From: Pectobacterium carotovorum
GTDB lineage: Bacteria; Pseudomonadota; Gammaproteobacteria; Enterobacterales; Enterobacteriaceae
Length of the DNA stretch: 64,000 bases
Assembly: GCA_016415585.1 (NCBI GenBank)
Contig: CP066552.1
Location: 1,922,001-1,986,000, forward strand
Direction: 5' to 3'
Shown: positions 19,742 to 29,803 of the stretch, piece by piece
How positions within the stretch are numbered: the first letter of the stretch is position 1
Layout: the number at the start of each line of letters is the position of its first letter
Position numbers and translations under genes: made by a program
The notes under the pieces: generated by a model
Told to the model about the DNA's origin: nothing
Databases searched by the model: none
Seen by the model: only the letters and a program-made list of their open reading frames with translations

Positions 19742-20917
19742 ATGCCTTCTCACACTATACCGTCACTTCCATTACCACCCTCGCGGATCGTTGCGCTGGA
19801 TTTCGCGCGCGGCGTCGCTATCTTGGGCATTTTACTGCTGAATATTACGGCGTTTGGCTTACCGCATGCGGCATACCTGAATCCGGCCTGGCAGGGAGAA
19901 ACCACATTATCTGATGCCTTAACCTGGGCGGTAATGGACCTGCTGGCGCAGGCAAAATTTTTGACGTTGTTTTCTCTTCTTTTTGGTGCGGGGCTACAGC
20001 TGCTGCTGTCGCGGGGGAAACGCTGGGTACATGCACGTCTGTTCTGGTTGATGATCATCGGGCTGATTCATGCAATTTTCCTGTGGGATGGCGATATTTT
20101 ACTCGACTATGCGCTGATTGGGCTGGTGTGCTACGGCATGATTCGCCACGCGGAAAGCAGCCGGTTGTTAATAAGGACGGGGGCGGTCCTGTATCTGGTG
20201 GGAATCGGCGTACTGTTTGTGTTGAGCCAGATTTTGAGCCTGCAACCGGGACGTTTCTGGCTGCCGGGCATGGCGGATATCGCCTATGAGGCCTACTGGC
20301 GAGTGTTAGGTGGGCCGGAAGCGTGGGGGAATCGTGTCGATCTGCTCACGGAAAGCCTGTTGTCACTGGGCGTGCAGTACGGCTGGCTGCTGGCGGGATC
20401 GATGCTGCTGGGTGCAGGGTTAATGCGCAGCGGCTGGTTGAAAGGTGAGTTCAGCACGGCACACTATCGTAAGGTTGCGCTGTGGCTGATTCCGCTGGGT
20501 GTAGCAATCAACAGCATTGGCGTGGTAGGGCAGTGGCTGGTGGGTTGGGAATATCGCTGGAGCGGGCTGTTATTGCAGATTCCGCGTGAATTGAGTTCAC
20601 CTTTGCAGGCGATAGGGTATCTGGCGCTATGTTATGGCTTCTGGGCCACGCTGTGCCAATGGCGCATCACCTACTGGATTACGGATGTCGGCCGCATGGC
20701 GTTAACCAACTATTTGCTGCAAACGCTAATTTGCGTCGCGTTGTTTAATCAGCTTGGCCTGTTTATGGCGTTCAGCCGCCTGCAACTGCTGGCACTGGTT
20801 CCCGCTATCTGGATCGCCAATCTGGTCTTTTCTCACTACTGGCTACGCTATTTCCGTCAGGGACCGCTCGAATGGCTATGGCGCACGCTCACTAATGCGA
20901 TAGGGAAAACGGCGTAG
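19742..20917 (+). CDS. yeiB: YeiB family membrane protein (DUF418)
   Basis: A 391-residue inner-membrane protein with an N-terminal LDFARGVAILGILLLNI, the hallmark of the DUF418/YeiB group, and the C-terminal DUF418 block NYLLQTLICVALF and PLEWLWRTLT. About ten membrane helices. The function is unknown; the N-terminal half is distantly like acyltransferase-3 membrane domains. It is downstream of folE in the same order as in E. coli and ends 9 bp from the convergent sanA. Confidence 0.88.
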   Translation: MPSHTIPSLPLPPSRIVALDFARGVAILGILLLNITAFGLPHAAYLNPAWQGETTLSDALTWAVMDLLAQAKFLTLFSLLFGAGLQLLLSRGKRWVHARLFWLMIIGLIHAIFLWDGDILLDYALIGLVCYGMIRHAESSRLLIRTGAVLYLVGIGVLFVLSQILSLQPGRFWLPGMADIAYEAYWRVLGGPEAWGNRVDLLTESLLSLGVQYGWLLAGSMLLGAGLMRSGWLKGEFSTAHYRKVALWLIPLGVAINSIGVVGQWLVGWEYRWSGLLLQIPRELSSPLQAIGYLALCYGFWATLCQWRITYWITDVGRMALTNYLLQTLICVALFNQLGLFMAFSRLQLLALVPAIWIANLVFSHYWLRYFRQGPLEWLWRTLTNAIGKTA

Positions 20918-20926
20918 AGAAAGACG

Positions 20927-21715
<789 letters not shown>

Positions 21716-21837
21716 TCAGGTAAGGCGAGTAGACTAATCATGCCTCAAGGCTACTTTACCTGACAGGGTGACGCAAGACGCAGGCGAGGAATGGGCGGTT
21801 TATTGATTGAATTTTCAGCGTTCGGGGCGAGATGGTG

Positions 21838-21877
21838 TAAAAATAAAACGCCAGCTTTTCGGGCGGAAAAGCTGGCG
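21838..21877 (-). terminator. Rho-independent terminator of rimO
   Basis: CGCCAGCTTTT (21849-21859) pairs with AAAAGCTGGCG (21867-21877). Read on the minus strand the stem is followed by TTTTATTTTT. Strong intrinsic terminator 12 bp after the rimO stop. Confidence 0.92.
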
Positions 21878-21888
21878 TGATAAGCGTA

Positions 21889-23202
21889 TTAAACGCGGCT
21901 ACCCCACAGATCGTACTCGTCTGCGTGTTCGACCTTCACCTTGACGATGTCACCGACTTTCACGCCGGTTTCGCCGTTCAGGTAAACTGCGCCGTCAATT
22001 TCAGGGGCGTCAGCCATGCTGCGGCCAATCGCGCCTTCTTCGTCGATTTCATCGATCAGCACCAGCACTTCACGGCCAATTTTATCCTGCAAACGCTGGG
22101 TGGAAATCGCCTGCTGAAGCTGCATGAAGCGGTGGAAACGCTCTTCTTTGACCTCTTCCGGCACCTGATCTGGCAATTCATTTGCCGCTGCGCCTTCGAC
22201 CGGACTGAATTTAAAGCAGCCTACGCGGTCAAGCTTGGCTTCTTTCAGGAAGTCGAGCAGCATCTGGAAGTCTTCTTCCGTTTCGCCAGGGAAGCCGACA
22301 ATAAAGGTAGAACGCAGCGTTAAGTCCGGGCAGATTTCACGCCAGCGCTTAATGCGCTCCAGCGTTCTTTCTACCGCACCCGGACGCTTCATCAGCTTGA
22401 GAATTTTCGGGCTGGCGTGCTGGAGCGGGATGTCCAGATAAGGCAGGATTTTGCCTTCCGCCATTAATGGAATGACATCGTCTACATGTGGGTAAGGGTA
22501 GACATAGTGCAGGCGCACCCACACGCCCAGCGACGCCAGTTGCTCACACAGGCTGGCCATACTGGTTTTGACCGGTTGACCATTCCAGAATCCCATACGC
22601 TGCTTCACATCCGCACCGTACGCTGAGGTATCCTGAGAAATCACCAGCAGCTCTTTTACCCCAGCATCAACCAGACGTTTTGCTTCATCCAACACCGAGC
22701 CGATTGGACGGCTGTCCAAATCGCCACGCATAGAAGGGATGATGCAGAACGTACAGCGGTGGTTACAGCCTTCTGAGATTTTCAGATAGGCATAATGGCG
22801 CGGCGTGAGTTTGACTCCCTGCTCGGGAACCAGACTGGTAAACGGGTTGTGCGTCGGTTTAGGGACATATTGATGGACGTGTGACAGAACTTGCTCGTAG
22901 CTGTGTGGGCCGGTAATTTCCAGAACCTTGGGATGCACTTCGCGTATTTGATTTTCTTTGGCACCCAGACAGCCTGTGACGATGACTTTACCGTTTTCAT
23001 TCAGCGCTTCGCCAATGGCTTCCAGCGACTCTTGTACGGCGCTGTCAATAAAACCACAGGTATTGACGATCACCAGTTCAGCGTCGTCATAACGTGGGAC
23101 GACCTGATAACCTTCAGTACGCAGTTCGGTCAGAATCCTCTCGGAGTCGACGAGGTTTTTCGGGCAACCGAGGGAAACAAAGCCGATACGTGGTTGTTGC
23201 AT
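21889..23202 (-). CDS. rimO: Ribosomal protein S12 methylthiotransferase RimO
   Basis: A 437-residue radical SAM methylthiotransferase that modifies Asp88 of ribosomal protein S12. Domains in order: N-terminal UPF0004 ([15 protein letters not shown], with further cysteines in IVNTCGFID and VTGCLGA binding the auxiliary Fe-S cluster), radical SAM core with the CxxxCxxC motif [11 protein letters not shown], and a C-terminal TRAM domain. Size is close to E. coli RimO (441). It begins the block with E. coli rimO-clpA order. Confidence 0.96.
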   Translation of the reverse strand: MQQPRIGFVSLGCPKNLVDSERILTELRTEGYQVVPRYDDAELVIVNTCGFIDSAVQESLEAIGEALNENGKVIVTGCLGAKENQIREVHPKVLEITGPHSYEQVLSHVHQYVPKPTHNPFTSLVPEQGVKLTPRHYAYLKISEGCNHRCTFCIIPSMRGDLDSRPIGSVLDEAKRLVDAGVKELLVISQDTSAYGADVKQRMGFWNGQPVKTSMASLCEQLASLGVWVRLHYVYPYPHVDDVIPLMAEGKILPYLDIPLQHASPKILKLMKRPGAVERTLERIKRWREICPDLTLRSTFIVGFPGETEEDFQMLLDFLKEAKLDRVGCFKFSPVEGAAANELPDQVPEEVKEERFHRFMQLQQAISTQRLQDKIGREVLVLIDEIDEEGAIGRSMADAPEIDGAVYLNGETGVKVGDIVKVKVEHADEYDLWGSRV

Positions 23203-23426
23203 ATTATTCGCTCACAAAATAAACAGAAAATAAAAACCGGAGGATTCTACACCATAGTTGATTATCCTTATAGTCAGTGGTGTAAAACTCAGCATTTTAT
23301 CACTGCGGCGATGGTGCTTTTAACGGCTGAATTTCTTCAATAAATGTAAACCTTGCCCCGTTTTTTTGCACAAACATCGCCTGCCGCCTAAATTTACAGG
23401 ACTTTTTGTTGGATGGAGACAACGCT

Positions 23427-24593
23427 ATGTCCTACTGCCTGATACCTCGCAATTCTGCTTCACACACCCTGTTACGACAATTTTCTGCTGCGCCGCATTG
23501 GTTGCTGCTCAGTGCGACGCTGCTGTTTTCCAGCCAGCTATTGGCGGCGGAACCGAAGGTGACGGAATTGCAGGATAAGCTGGATCATCCGTGGTCATTA
23601 GCGTTTTTACCGGAAGAACAGGGAATTCTGATTACGGAACGCGCCGGAAATTTACGCTTATGGAAAGCGGGTAGCGCGCTGTCTGCGCCGATAGCCGGTG
23701 TACCGAAGGTCTTCGCTAAATCACAGGGCGGATTGCTGGAAGTCGCGCTATCGCCGGATTTTGCACAGAATCGGCGCATCTATCTGAGCTTTGCCGAAGA
23801 GGGGAGCGAGGGTAAAGCGGGAACCGCTGTCGGCTACGGTAAGCTCTCTGAAGATAATAAACGGTTAGAGAATTTCACGGTCTTCTTCCGTCAGGAACCG
23901 AAACTGTCAACGGGTAACCATTTCGGCGGCAAGCTGGCCTTTGATCGACAAGGGCATCTGTTTATTGCACTGGGCGAAAATAACGAACGCCCGACTGCAC
24001 AAGATCTGGATAAATTACAGGGCAAAATTGTTCGCCTGACTGCGGAGGGTAAAGTGCCGTCCGATAACCCGTTTGTGAATACGCCTAACGCGCGACCGGA
24101 AATCTGGTCTTACGGACATCGTAACCCGCAGGGATTAGCGATTAATCCGTGGTCTGGCGCGCTGTGGGAAAATGAACACGGTCCGAAAGGCGGCGATGAA
24201 ATCAATATTCCCAAAGCGGGCGAAAATTACGGCTGGCCGATTGCGACACACGGCATTAACTATTCCGGGCTGAAGATTCCAGAAGCGAAAGGAAAAGAGA
24301 TCGCAGGGATGGTGAACCCTGATTTTTACTGGGAAAAATCTCCGGGGATCAGTGGAATGGCGTTCTATAACAGCGATCGTTTCCCGCAGTGGAAAAATTC
24401 CGTCTTTATCGGCGCGCTGGCAGAAAAGAACCTGATTCGTCTGACGCTTGATGGCGACAAAGTCGCGTCCCAAGAGCGCTTGCTGGGCGACCACGGTGAA
24501 CGCATCCGTGACGTAAGGTTGGGGCCGGACGGCTATCTCTATTTGTTGACCGATCACGACAATGGTAAACTGCTGAAAGTGGGACTGGAGTAA
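23427..24593 (+). CDS. yliI: PQQ-dependent aldose sugar dehydrogenase YliI
   Basis: A 388-residue periplasmic six-bladed beta-propeller of the soluble glucose dehydrogenase family (GSDH). A signal sequence ends near LLAAEP; diagnostic segments are HPWSLAFLPEE, WSYGHRNPQGLAI and GPKGGDEIN, and the C-terminal RDVRLGPDGYLYLLTD. It oxidises aldoses using pyrroloquinoline quinone. ATG 23427 is preferred because TGGAG at 23414-23418 precedes it; an upstream TTG in frame has no ribosome site. Order rimO-yliI-gstB matches E. coli apart from the small islet inserted after it. Confidence 0.9.
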   Translation: MSYCLIPRNSASHTLLRQFSAAPHWLLLSATLLFSSQLLAAEPKVTELQDKLDHPWSLAFLPEEQGILITERAGNLRLWKAGSALSAPIAGVPKVFAKSQGGLLEVALSPDFAQNRRIYLSFAEEGSEGKAGTAVGYGKLSEDNKRLENFTVFFRQEPKLSTGNHFGGKLAFDRQGHLFIALGENNERPTAQDLDKLQGKIVRLTAEGKVPSDNPFVNTPNARPEIWSYGHRNPQGLAINPWSGALWENEHGPKGGDEINIPKAGENYGWPIATHGINYSGLKIPEAKGKEIAGMVNPDFYWEKSPGISGMAFYNSDRFPQWKNSVFIGALAEKNLIRLTLDGDKVASQERLLGDHGERIRDVRLGPDGYLYLLTDHDNGKLLKVGLE

Positions 24594-24803
24594 AACATCA
24601 GGTACCGAACTGTCTCGGTAGCAAGTGAGTAAAAAGTGTTAACATCAAGGTCAAAATACCGACTCGCAGTGAAATTGTATATCTGGTCATCTATGCTATC
24701 GAGCTGAAAGTGTACAGTGAGGAAGAATATAGGGTCAAACAAAGTGGGTCGAAAAGCGGTGGGATAGTACAAGCTTTACGAATATTCTATATACTGAAAA
24801 AGT

Positions 24804-24843
24804 AAAAACAGCGTTGCTAAAGCCCTATTAGCACGCTGTTTTT
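24804..24843. terminator. Bidirectional hairpin terminator at islet edge
   Basis: AAAAACAGCG (24804-24813) with TGCTAA pairs with TTAGCA and GCTGTTTTT (to 24843). A-tract on one side and T-tract on the other allow termination in both directions; it lies 32 bp past the stop of the unknown minus-strand gene and 210 bp past yliI. Confidence 0.82.
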
Positions 24844-24875
24844 GAAAAATGACATGGCACTCTATTGTAAGTTAT

Positions 24876-25229
24876 TTACGAGTCTAGTCCATGTATCTCC
24901 CATTTATCATCTTTAGGATAAGCAAAAAGAAAGCCGCTTGCATTGGGACCTGCTAATATCGTTTCTCCATTCACATGTAGTTCAACGGGGGGCGTTGAAG
25001 CGGAAGTTATATTATTAATAGCAATGGCTTGAGCTGATTCATATCCTGAAGGGATAGGTGCATGAATTGCGGGTGTCCATTCTCCATCTTTTATAAGGAT
25101 TGTCACAGTAATGTGATCTTCAAGTAACTCACTTAAATCTTCCGCAGTGATTTCAATACCGTTTTTTACAGGGTAACGCACTGTGCGACTATGTTTTTTT
25201 TTGTCATGAATTAAGGTCGTAGTATTCAT
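24876..25229 (-). CDS. Hypothetical protein, 117 aa, unrecognised
   Basis: A 117-residue protein that I do not recognise. It has no cysteine, no signal peptide and no membrane segment. The N-terminus is basic (HDKKKHSRTVRYPVKNG), the middle acidic (ITAEDLSELLEDH), and the C-terminal half has short proline/glycine-rich stretches (APIPSGYES, LAGPNASGF). A good AAGGAAG ribosome site seven bases upstream of ATG and a terminator downstream argue that it is a real gene. It lies in an AT-rich islet inserted between yliI and gstB, and a tiny divergent ORF begins 26 bp upstream. Confidence 0.6.
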   Translation of the reverse strand: MNTTTLIHDKKKHSRTVRYPVKNGIEITAEDLSELLEDHITVTILIKDGEWTPAIHAPIPSGYESAQAIAINNITSASTPPVELHVNGETILAGPNASGFLFAYPKDDKWEIHGLDS

Positions 25230-25255
25230 ATTTTGACTTCCTTTATAATGGAGTA

Positions 25256-25405
25256 ATGATGTTAATTATCAAATTACTATTATTCACTTCCCAATTTTCA
25301 TGTCCTAACGCGCATGCCAATAGCGCAGCAAACATTGTTACGACTGAAATACCTGAGCGTAATGGATTTATCGTAGTATCTAATTTATTTTCAATAAATA
25401 ATTAG
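25256..25405 (+). CDS. Possible 49-aa secreted peptide ORF
   Basis: ATG 25256 (or 25259) to TAG at 25403-25405, preceded by TGGAG at 25249-25253. The predicted peptide starts MMLIIKLLLFTSQFSC and continues PNAHANSAA, which resembles a short signal peptide with an AHA-N type cleavage site, then a mature part of about 28 residues. It begins only 26 bp from the divergent start of the 117-aa gene and would overlap that gene's promoter, so it could be chance. No family recognised. Confidence 0.3.
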   Translation: MMLIIKLLLFTSQFSCPNAHANSAANIVTTEIPERNGFIVVSNLFSINN

Positions 25406-26157
25406 TTGAAAAAATGTATTGTATTTACAACCCAAAGGTTAATGTTTAGTTAAGTTTCTGGATGTGAATTTGTCAATGATTTTTATTTTTTTTTAAGAAT
25501 GTTGAGGTGGGAATTTAAAATCACCATGGAATTATTCACACTGATTTGATAATTATTGAAATAATGAGTGGTAATTGAGTGTATTTGTTTTTTTAAATAT
25601 AGGGCTGACGCACTTAGTAAAATAATAATATGGTTAATTCAATAAATATTTAGGTCGTAAATTAATCGAATTTAATGAATGTAATTAATGTTCAACAAGA
25701 GAAATAATATCTTATCATTATGCTTCGAGTGTAGTTTCTCAGTTTTTTCCTCGCATAAATAACTAACTGCATCTCATCAAGTGAACTATAAGGACGTTCC
25801 TCGTTATGTTCTGTGCGTCCTTGCGCGTTGTCGCTTTGTATAAAGCAGGATATTCATTTCAGCAAAATGCAAAGAACATAGTGAGCGGGTATATACAAGC
25901 CAATTTCGATTACCAGCACTTCCCAGTTAAAGTCATTGGCTACGCTAAATAACTGGAATCGTCCTCCCAGGGAGGAAATACTTTATAAATACGAAAAGCT
26001 AAGGAAAAAGCCAGTCAGTTATTTAACTTACTGGCATTACACTACAAAAAGCCTATCAAACCGTTGACCAACCTACTCGCAGAACGGAAACGGCAGCAAC
26101 AGAATAGAACCGTAAAGTGTTTGAGCAAGCCGAGCGTACAGGAAGATATTCATTAGA
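25406..26157. other. AT-rich non-coding part of the islet
   Basis: About 750 bp with very low GC to about 25740, then more mixed composition. No gene over 50 codons is convincing. A 48-codon frame (ATG 25806 to TAA 25952; ends HFPVKVIGYAK) has no clear ribosome site and may be a remnant of a longer gene. A short palindrome CCTCCCAGGGAGG lies near 25966. The composition break suggests horizontally acquired or decayed DNA. Confidence 0.5.
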
Positions 26158-26775
26158 TTAAGACAGCGGAATCATGACGTATTTCTGATACGCCGGACGT
26201 TCGGTGAGTTGCTCATACCAGCGTTCCAGGTGAGGATGCGACTGTTGCTCAATCGGCATATTCAGCCAGCCGTAAGCAATACAGCCTAACGGAATGTCGC
26301 CAACGCCAAATTTATCGCCGGATAGCCACGGCTGATTAGCCAGAACGGTATCGACAATATCGAAAAGACGTTCGCATTCGGCGATGCCTTTCTGGACCAA
26401 TGCCATATCGCGTTTTTCCGGCGCGACGCGGACTATATTAATGAATACCGGCCCGAAAGACACGGCGAAGGAGGTGGCCCAGTCCATCCACTTCTCGGCA
26501 CTGGCGCGTTTGCCCGCATCGGAAATATACAGCGAATCCTGACCATACTGTGCCGCCAGATAACGGACGATGGTATTGGATTCCCACAGCACCAGATCGT
26601 CGTCCCGCAAACACGGGATGAGGCCATTAGGGTTCATCGCCAGATAATCGACCTCATGGTTAAGACCGAATTGTCCGCCCGCCGCAATATGCTGATAAGG
26701 CAGTGCAAGTTCTTCCGCACACCACAGGACTTTCTTTACGTTGGTCGAGTTATCACGACCCCAAATCGTTATCAT
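26158..26775 (-). CDS. gstB: Glutathione S-transferase GstB
   Basis: A 205-residue GST (E. coli GstB/YliJ 208). N-terminal thioredoxin fold begins MITIWGRDNSTNVKKVLWC, with LAMNPNGLIPCL and WESNTIVRYLAAQYG forming the glutathione site; helical C-terminal domain with WLSGDKFGVGDI. E. coli GstB has activity with bromoacetate and iodoacetate. Location between yliI and dacC matches E. coli. Divergent from the metQ-like gene across 142 bp. Confidence 0.9.
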   Translation of the reverse strand: MITIWGRDNSTNVKKVLWCAEELALPYQHIAAGGQFGLNHEVDYLAMNPNGLIPCLRDDDLVLWESNTIVRYLAAQYGQDSLYISDAGKRASAEKWMDWATSFAVSFGPVFINIVRVAPEKRDMALVQKGIAECERLFDIVDTVLANQPWLSGDKFGVGDIPLGCIAYGWLNMPIEQQSHPHLERWYEQLTERPAYQKYVMIPLS

Positions 26776-26917
26776 AGTTGCCCCTTTCTTCGTGAAGCCT
26801 GTCCCGATTATCCGCGACAGCCGATGAGAAATAATGATATGCCTTTTTAGTCTTTATGATTTAACTTTTCATTCTTAATAATGACAGCAAGTTACATTCA
26901 GACAGGAAAGTTACACA

Positions 26918-27763
26918 ATGAAATTGACGCATTCTGTTCGCGCCGCTCTCGGCATCACACTGCTTGCTGCCGGGATGCAACTGGCGCTGGCCAGCAGCGA
27001 TCCACAGACGATCACGTTTGGCGTGGCACCCGGGCCGTATGGCGACATGGTGAATCTGGCGATCAAACCTGAGCTGGTAAAAAAAGGCTACAAGGTCGTC
27101 GTGCGTGAATTCAGCGATTACGTTCAGCCCAATCTGGCGCTGGCCAACGGCAGCATTGATGCCAACCTCTTCCAGCATACGCTGTATTTGGAGAAATTCG
27201 CTGCCGATAAAGGGTTAAAAATTTCCCCACTGATTATCGTACCTACTGCCAGCATGGGCTTCTATTCGAAGAAGATCAAATCGCTGGATGAGCTGAAAAA
27301 AGGAGACGTAGTCACGCTCTCTAACGATGCCACCAATCTGGCACGCGGTCTGCGTTTCCTACAATCGATGGGGCTGATTACGATCAAGGCTGATATCGAT
27401 CCGACCAAAGCATCTGAGAAAGATATTCTTGAAAACCCGCGCGGTTTGGTCTTCAAACCGATGGAAGCGGCGCAGTTACCCCGTACGCTGGATAGCGTGA
27501 CGGCATCGCTGGTGAACGGTAATTTTGCGCTTGCGTCCGGTATGAAACTGTCATCGGCCATCAAGCTGGAAACGCTGGATGAGAACCTGAAAAATGTTAT
27601 TGCCGTGCGTACCGACGATCTCGATAAGCCCTTTGTTAAAGATACCAAAGCGATTGTGGAATCACCTGCGTATGCCGCGGTGATCAACGATCCTGCGTTG
27701 ATGTATAGCCAATTCCAGAAACCGGAGTGGATGCAGGCGAAAACGCCAGCGCCCGCACAGTAA
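26918..27763 (+). CDS. MetQ/NlpA-type substrate-binding protein, not lipidated
   Basis: A 281-residue NLPA-family solute-binding protein. Signal sequence MKLTHSVRAALGITLLAAGM ends near ALAS, but there is no lipobox cysteine (no cysteine at all in the mature part), unlike MetQ lipoproteins. Family motifs include TFGVAPGPYGDMV, FSDYVQPNLALANGSIDAN and LFQHTLYLE. First gene of an operon with a MetN-like ATPase and MetI-like permease. Methionine or a related amino acid/sulfur compound is likely, but no MetJ box was seen upstream. Start ATG follows AGGAAA. Confidence 0.87.
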   Translation: MKLTHSVRAALGITLLAAGMQLALASSDPQTITFGVAPGPYGDMVNLAIKPELVKKGYKVVVREFSDYVQPNLALANGSIDANLFQHTLYLEKFAADKGLKISPLIIVPTASMGFYSKKIKSLDELKKGDVVTLSNDATNLARGLRFLQSMGLITIKADIDPTKASEKDILENPRGLVFKPMEAAQLPRTLDSVTASLVNGNFALASGMKLSSAIKLETLDENLKNVIAVRTDDLDKPFVKDTKAIVESPAYAAVINDPALMYSQFQKPEWMQAKTPAPAQ

Positions 27764-27790
27764 CTTTCAGGCTATACAGAATATCTTTTG

Positions 27791-27818
27791 GCCGGTCTAT
27801 GACCGGCTTTCTTCTTTT
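27791..27818 (+). terminator. Intra-operon hairpin between binding protein and ATPase
   Basis: GCCGGTC (27791-27797), loop TAT, GACCGGC (27801-27807), then TTTCTTCTTTT. It sits in the gap after the binding-protein gene, a usual place for a partial terminator that raises binding-protein output over the membrane complex. Confidence 0.7.
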
Positions 27819-27844
27819 CCGCTCAGGCCAGGAGTTTGCGGATA

Positions 27845-28861
27845 ATGATTCAGTTAGAAGGGGTAAGCGTTGACTTCTCGCACGGGAAGCAACCAGAAAA
27901 TCTCGCGGTAGACAACGTGTCGTTGCACATTCAACGTGGCGAGGTTTACGGGATTGTCGGCACCAGCGGCGCAGGGAAAAGCACGCTGCTGCGGACCATC
28001 AATCTCTTGCAGCGACCGACTGCCGGCCGCGTGCTCGTCAATGGCGTGCTCATCAGCGAATTAGCTGGGCAACCGCTGCGAGAACAGCGGCAAAAAATTG
28101 GCATGATATTTCAGCATTTCAACCTGATGCAGACGCGTACCGTGGCGGAAAACGTGGCGTTCAGCCTGAAAGCTGCTGGGAAATCCAGCGCGGTAATTGC
28201 TGCACGGGTGCCGGAAATTCTGAATCTGGTAGGGTTGACGGATAAAGCGTCGTCTTATCCGGCGCAGCTCAGCGGCGGTCAGAAACAGCGTGTAGGTATC
28301 GCCAGAGCCATTGCCAACGATCCCGAAGTGTTGTTGTGTGATGAGCCGACCTCGGCACTCGATCTGGAAACCTCAGCCGCTATTCTGGCGCTGCTGAAAG
28401 AGATTAACGAGAAACTGGGCATTACCATCGTGCTGATTTCTCATGAAATGAGCGTGATTAAGGCGGTCTGCGATCGGGTGGCGGTGATGACGGGCGGTCG
28501 GGTTGTGGAAGAGGGCGATGTTTTCGATATTTTTGCGACGCCGCAGCACGCCTTTACGCGTCAACTGGTCTCCCACACGCTCGATCTTGCATTGCCGCCT
28601 CGCTTGCTGGTGGATTTACAGGGCACACTACTGAAGATTCTGTTCGTTGGTGAATCGGCGGAGCAACCCGTGCTGTCGGACGTTGCGACGCGTTTTGGCG
28701 TGTCCGTCAATATCCTGCACGGCAAGATCGAATACATCGGCAATCGTGCGCTAGGCATACTCGTCGCACTACTGACTCATCCTTCCGATCCCGGAAAAGT
28801 GACCGAAGCAGTGGAGCATATTCAGGTCAGAACGGCGAACGTGGAGGTGCTGCATGGCTGA
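27845..28861 (+). CDS. MetN-like ABC transporter ATP-binding protein
   Basis: A 338-residue ATPase of the methionine uptake family. Walker A GTSGAGKST, Q-loop MIFQHFNLM, signature LSGGQKQRV, Walker B VLLCDEPTSALD and H-loop ISHE are intact. A C-terminal NIL/ACT-like regulatory domain (about residues 260-338) is present, as in MetN where it mediates feedback inhibition by bound methionine. ATG 27845 is preferred (AGGAG at 27830-27834) over an in-frame TTG nine bases upstream. It overlaps the permease gene by 8 bp. Confidence 0.9.
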   Translation: MIQLEGVSVDFSHGKQPENLAVDNVSLHIQRGEVYGIVGTSGAGKSTLLRTINLLQRPTAGRVLVNGVLISELAGQPLREQRQKIGMIFQHFNLMQTRTVAENVAFSLKAAGKSSAVIAARVPEILNLVGLTDKASSYPAQLSGGQKQRVGIARAIANDPEVLLCDEPTSALDLETSAAILALLKEINEKLGITIVLISHEMSVIKAVCDRVAVMTGGRVVEEGDVFDIFATPQHAFTRQLVSHTLDLALPPRLLVDLQGTLLKILFVGESAEQPVLSDVATRFGVSVNILHGKIEYIGNRALGILVALLTHPSDPGKVTEAVEHIQVRTANVEVLHG

Positions 28862-29513
28862 TTTATGGATCGATCTGGTCGCAGCGTTCGGCGAGACATT
28901 TCAAATGGTGGGGATTTCCACGCTATTTGCCGTGATTGGCGGTTTACCGCTGGGGCTGCTGATTTACGTCACCGACAGGAACCTGTTCTGGCAAAATCGC
29001 GCCGTCTATCTGTTTGGCACGGTGCTGGTGAATATTATCCGTTCTATTCCTTTCGTGATTCTGTTGGTTCTGCTGTTACCGCTGACGCAGATCCTGTTGG
29101 GGAATACGATTGGGCCTGTAGCGGCGGCGGTACCGATGTCGGTCGCCGCGATCGCGTTTTATGCACGTCTGGTGGATAGCGCACTGCGTGAAATCGATCC
29201 CGGTATCGTGGAAGCGGCCGAAGCGTTTGGAGCCAGCCCGATGCGTATTATCGGCACGGTGCTGCTGCCAGAGGCGAAAGCGGGACTATTGCGTGGCTTG
29301 ACGATTACACTGGTGAGCCTCATCGGTTATTCGGCGATGGCGGGCATTGTCGGCGGCGGCGGGGTGGGTGATTTGGCGATCCGCTTCGGCTATTACCGCT
29401 ATGAAACCGAGGTGATGGTGATTACTGTTATTGCGCTGGTCATTCTGGTGCAGGTGGTACAGACGCTGGGTGACTGGCTGTCAAAACGTGCCGATAAGCG
29501 CGAACGCCGCTAA
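28854..29513 (+). CDS. MetI-like ABC transporter permease
   Basis: A 219-residue permease with five predicted membrane helices and the EAA coupling loop EAAEAFGASPMRIIGTVLLP. Length and topology match MetI. It forms the membrane part of the importer with the two preceding genes; translational coupling is indicated by the 8-bp overlap. Confidence 0.9.
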   Translation: MADLWIDLVAAFGETFQMVGISTLFAVIGGLPLGLLIYVTDRNLFWQNRAVYLFGTVLVNIIRSIPFVILLVLLLPLTQILLGNTIGPVAAAVPMSVAAIAFYARLVDSALREIDPGIVEAAEAFGASPMRIIGTVLLPEAKAGLLRGLTITLVSLIGYSAMAGIVGGGGVGDLAIRFGYYRYETEVMVITVIALVILVQVVQTLGDWLSKRADKRERR

Positions 29514-29532
29514 GGGTATTTCCAACTACTGT

Positions 29533-29583
29533 GCACGAGGTAGGCTGCGCTGCCATGTCCCCCTCGTGCTATCTGCTATTTTT
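29533..29583 (+). terminator. Weak terminator after the MetQNI-like operon
   Basis: GCACGAGG (29533-29540) pairs with CCTCGTGC (29562-29569) across a 21-base loop; a TTTTTT run occurs 7-8 bases later. The long loop and offset U-run make it only a candidate. Confidence 0.4.
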
Positions 29584-29803
29584 TCTGGCGGCCCTGCCGT
29601 CTGCATTTTCAGACATTCCTTACTTTTTTCTAAGTGCTTTTTTTATCTGCGTTTTTTTAGAAACTTTCATTTCTTTGACTATCTTTACAGAATGAACGGT
29701 TTTCATCCCAGAGATGACGCGTTACCTTTGTATGTTACTAAAGTTTTCAAAACATATTGAAAATTAAGAATTTTTAACGACTGATGGATATCGCGGCGAA
29801 CTC

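Noticed and set aside
26776..26917. MetJ operator upstream of the MetQ-like gene
   Set aside because: No AGACGTCT-like tandem octamers found.
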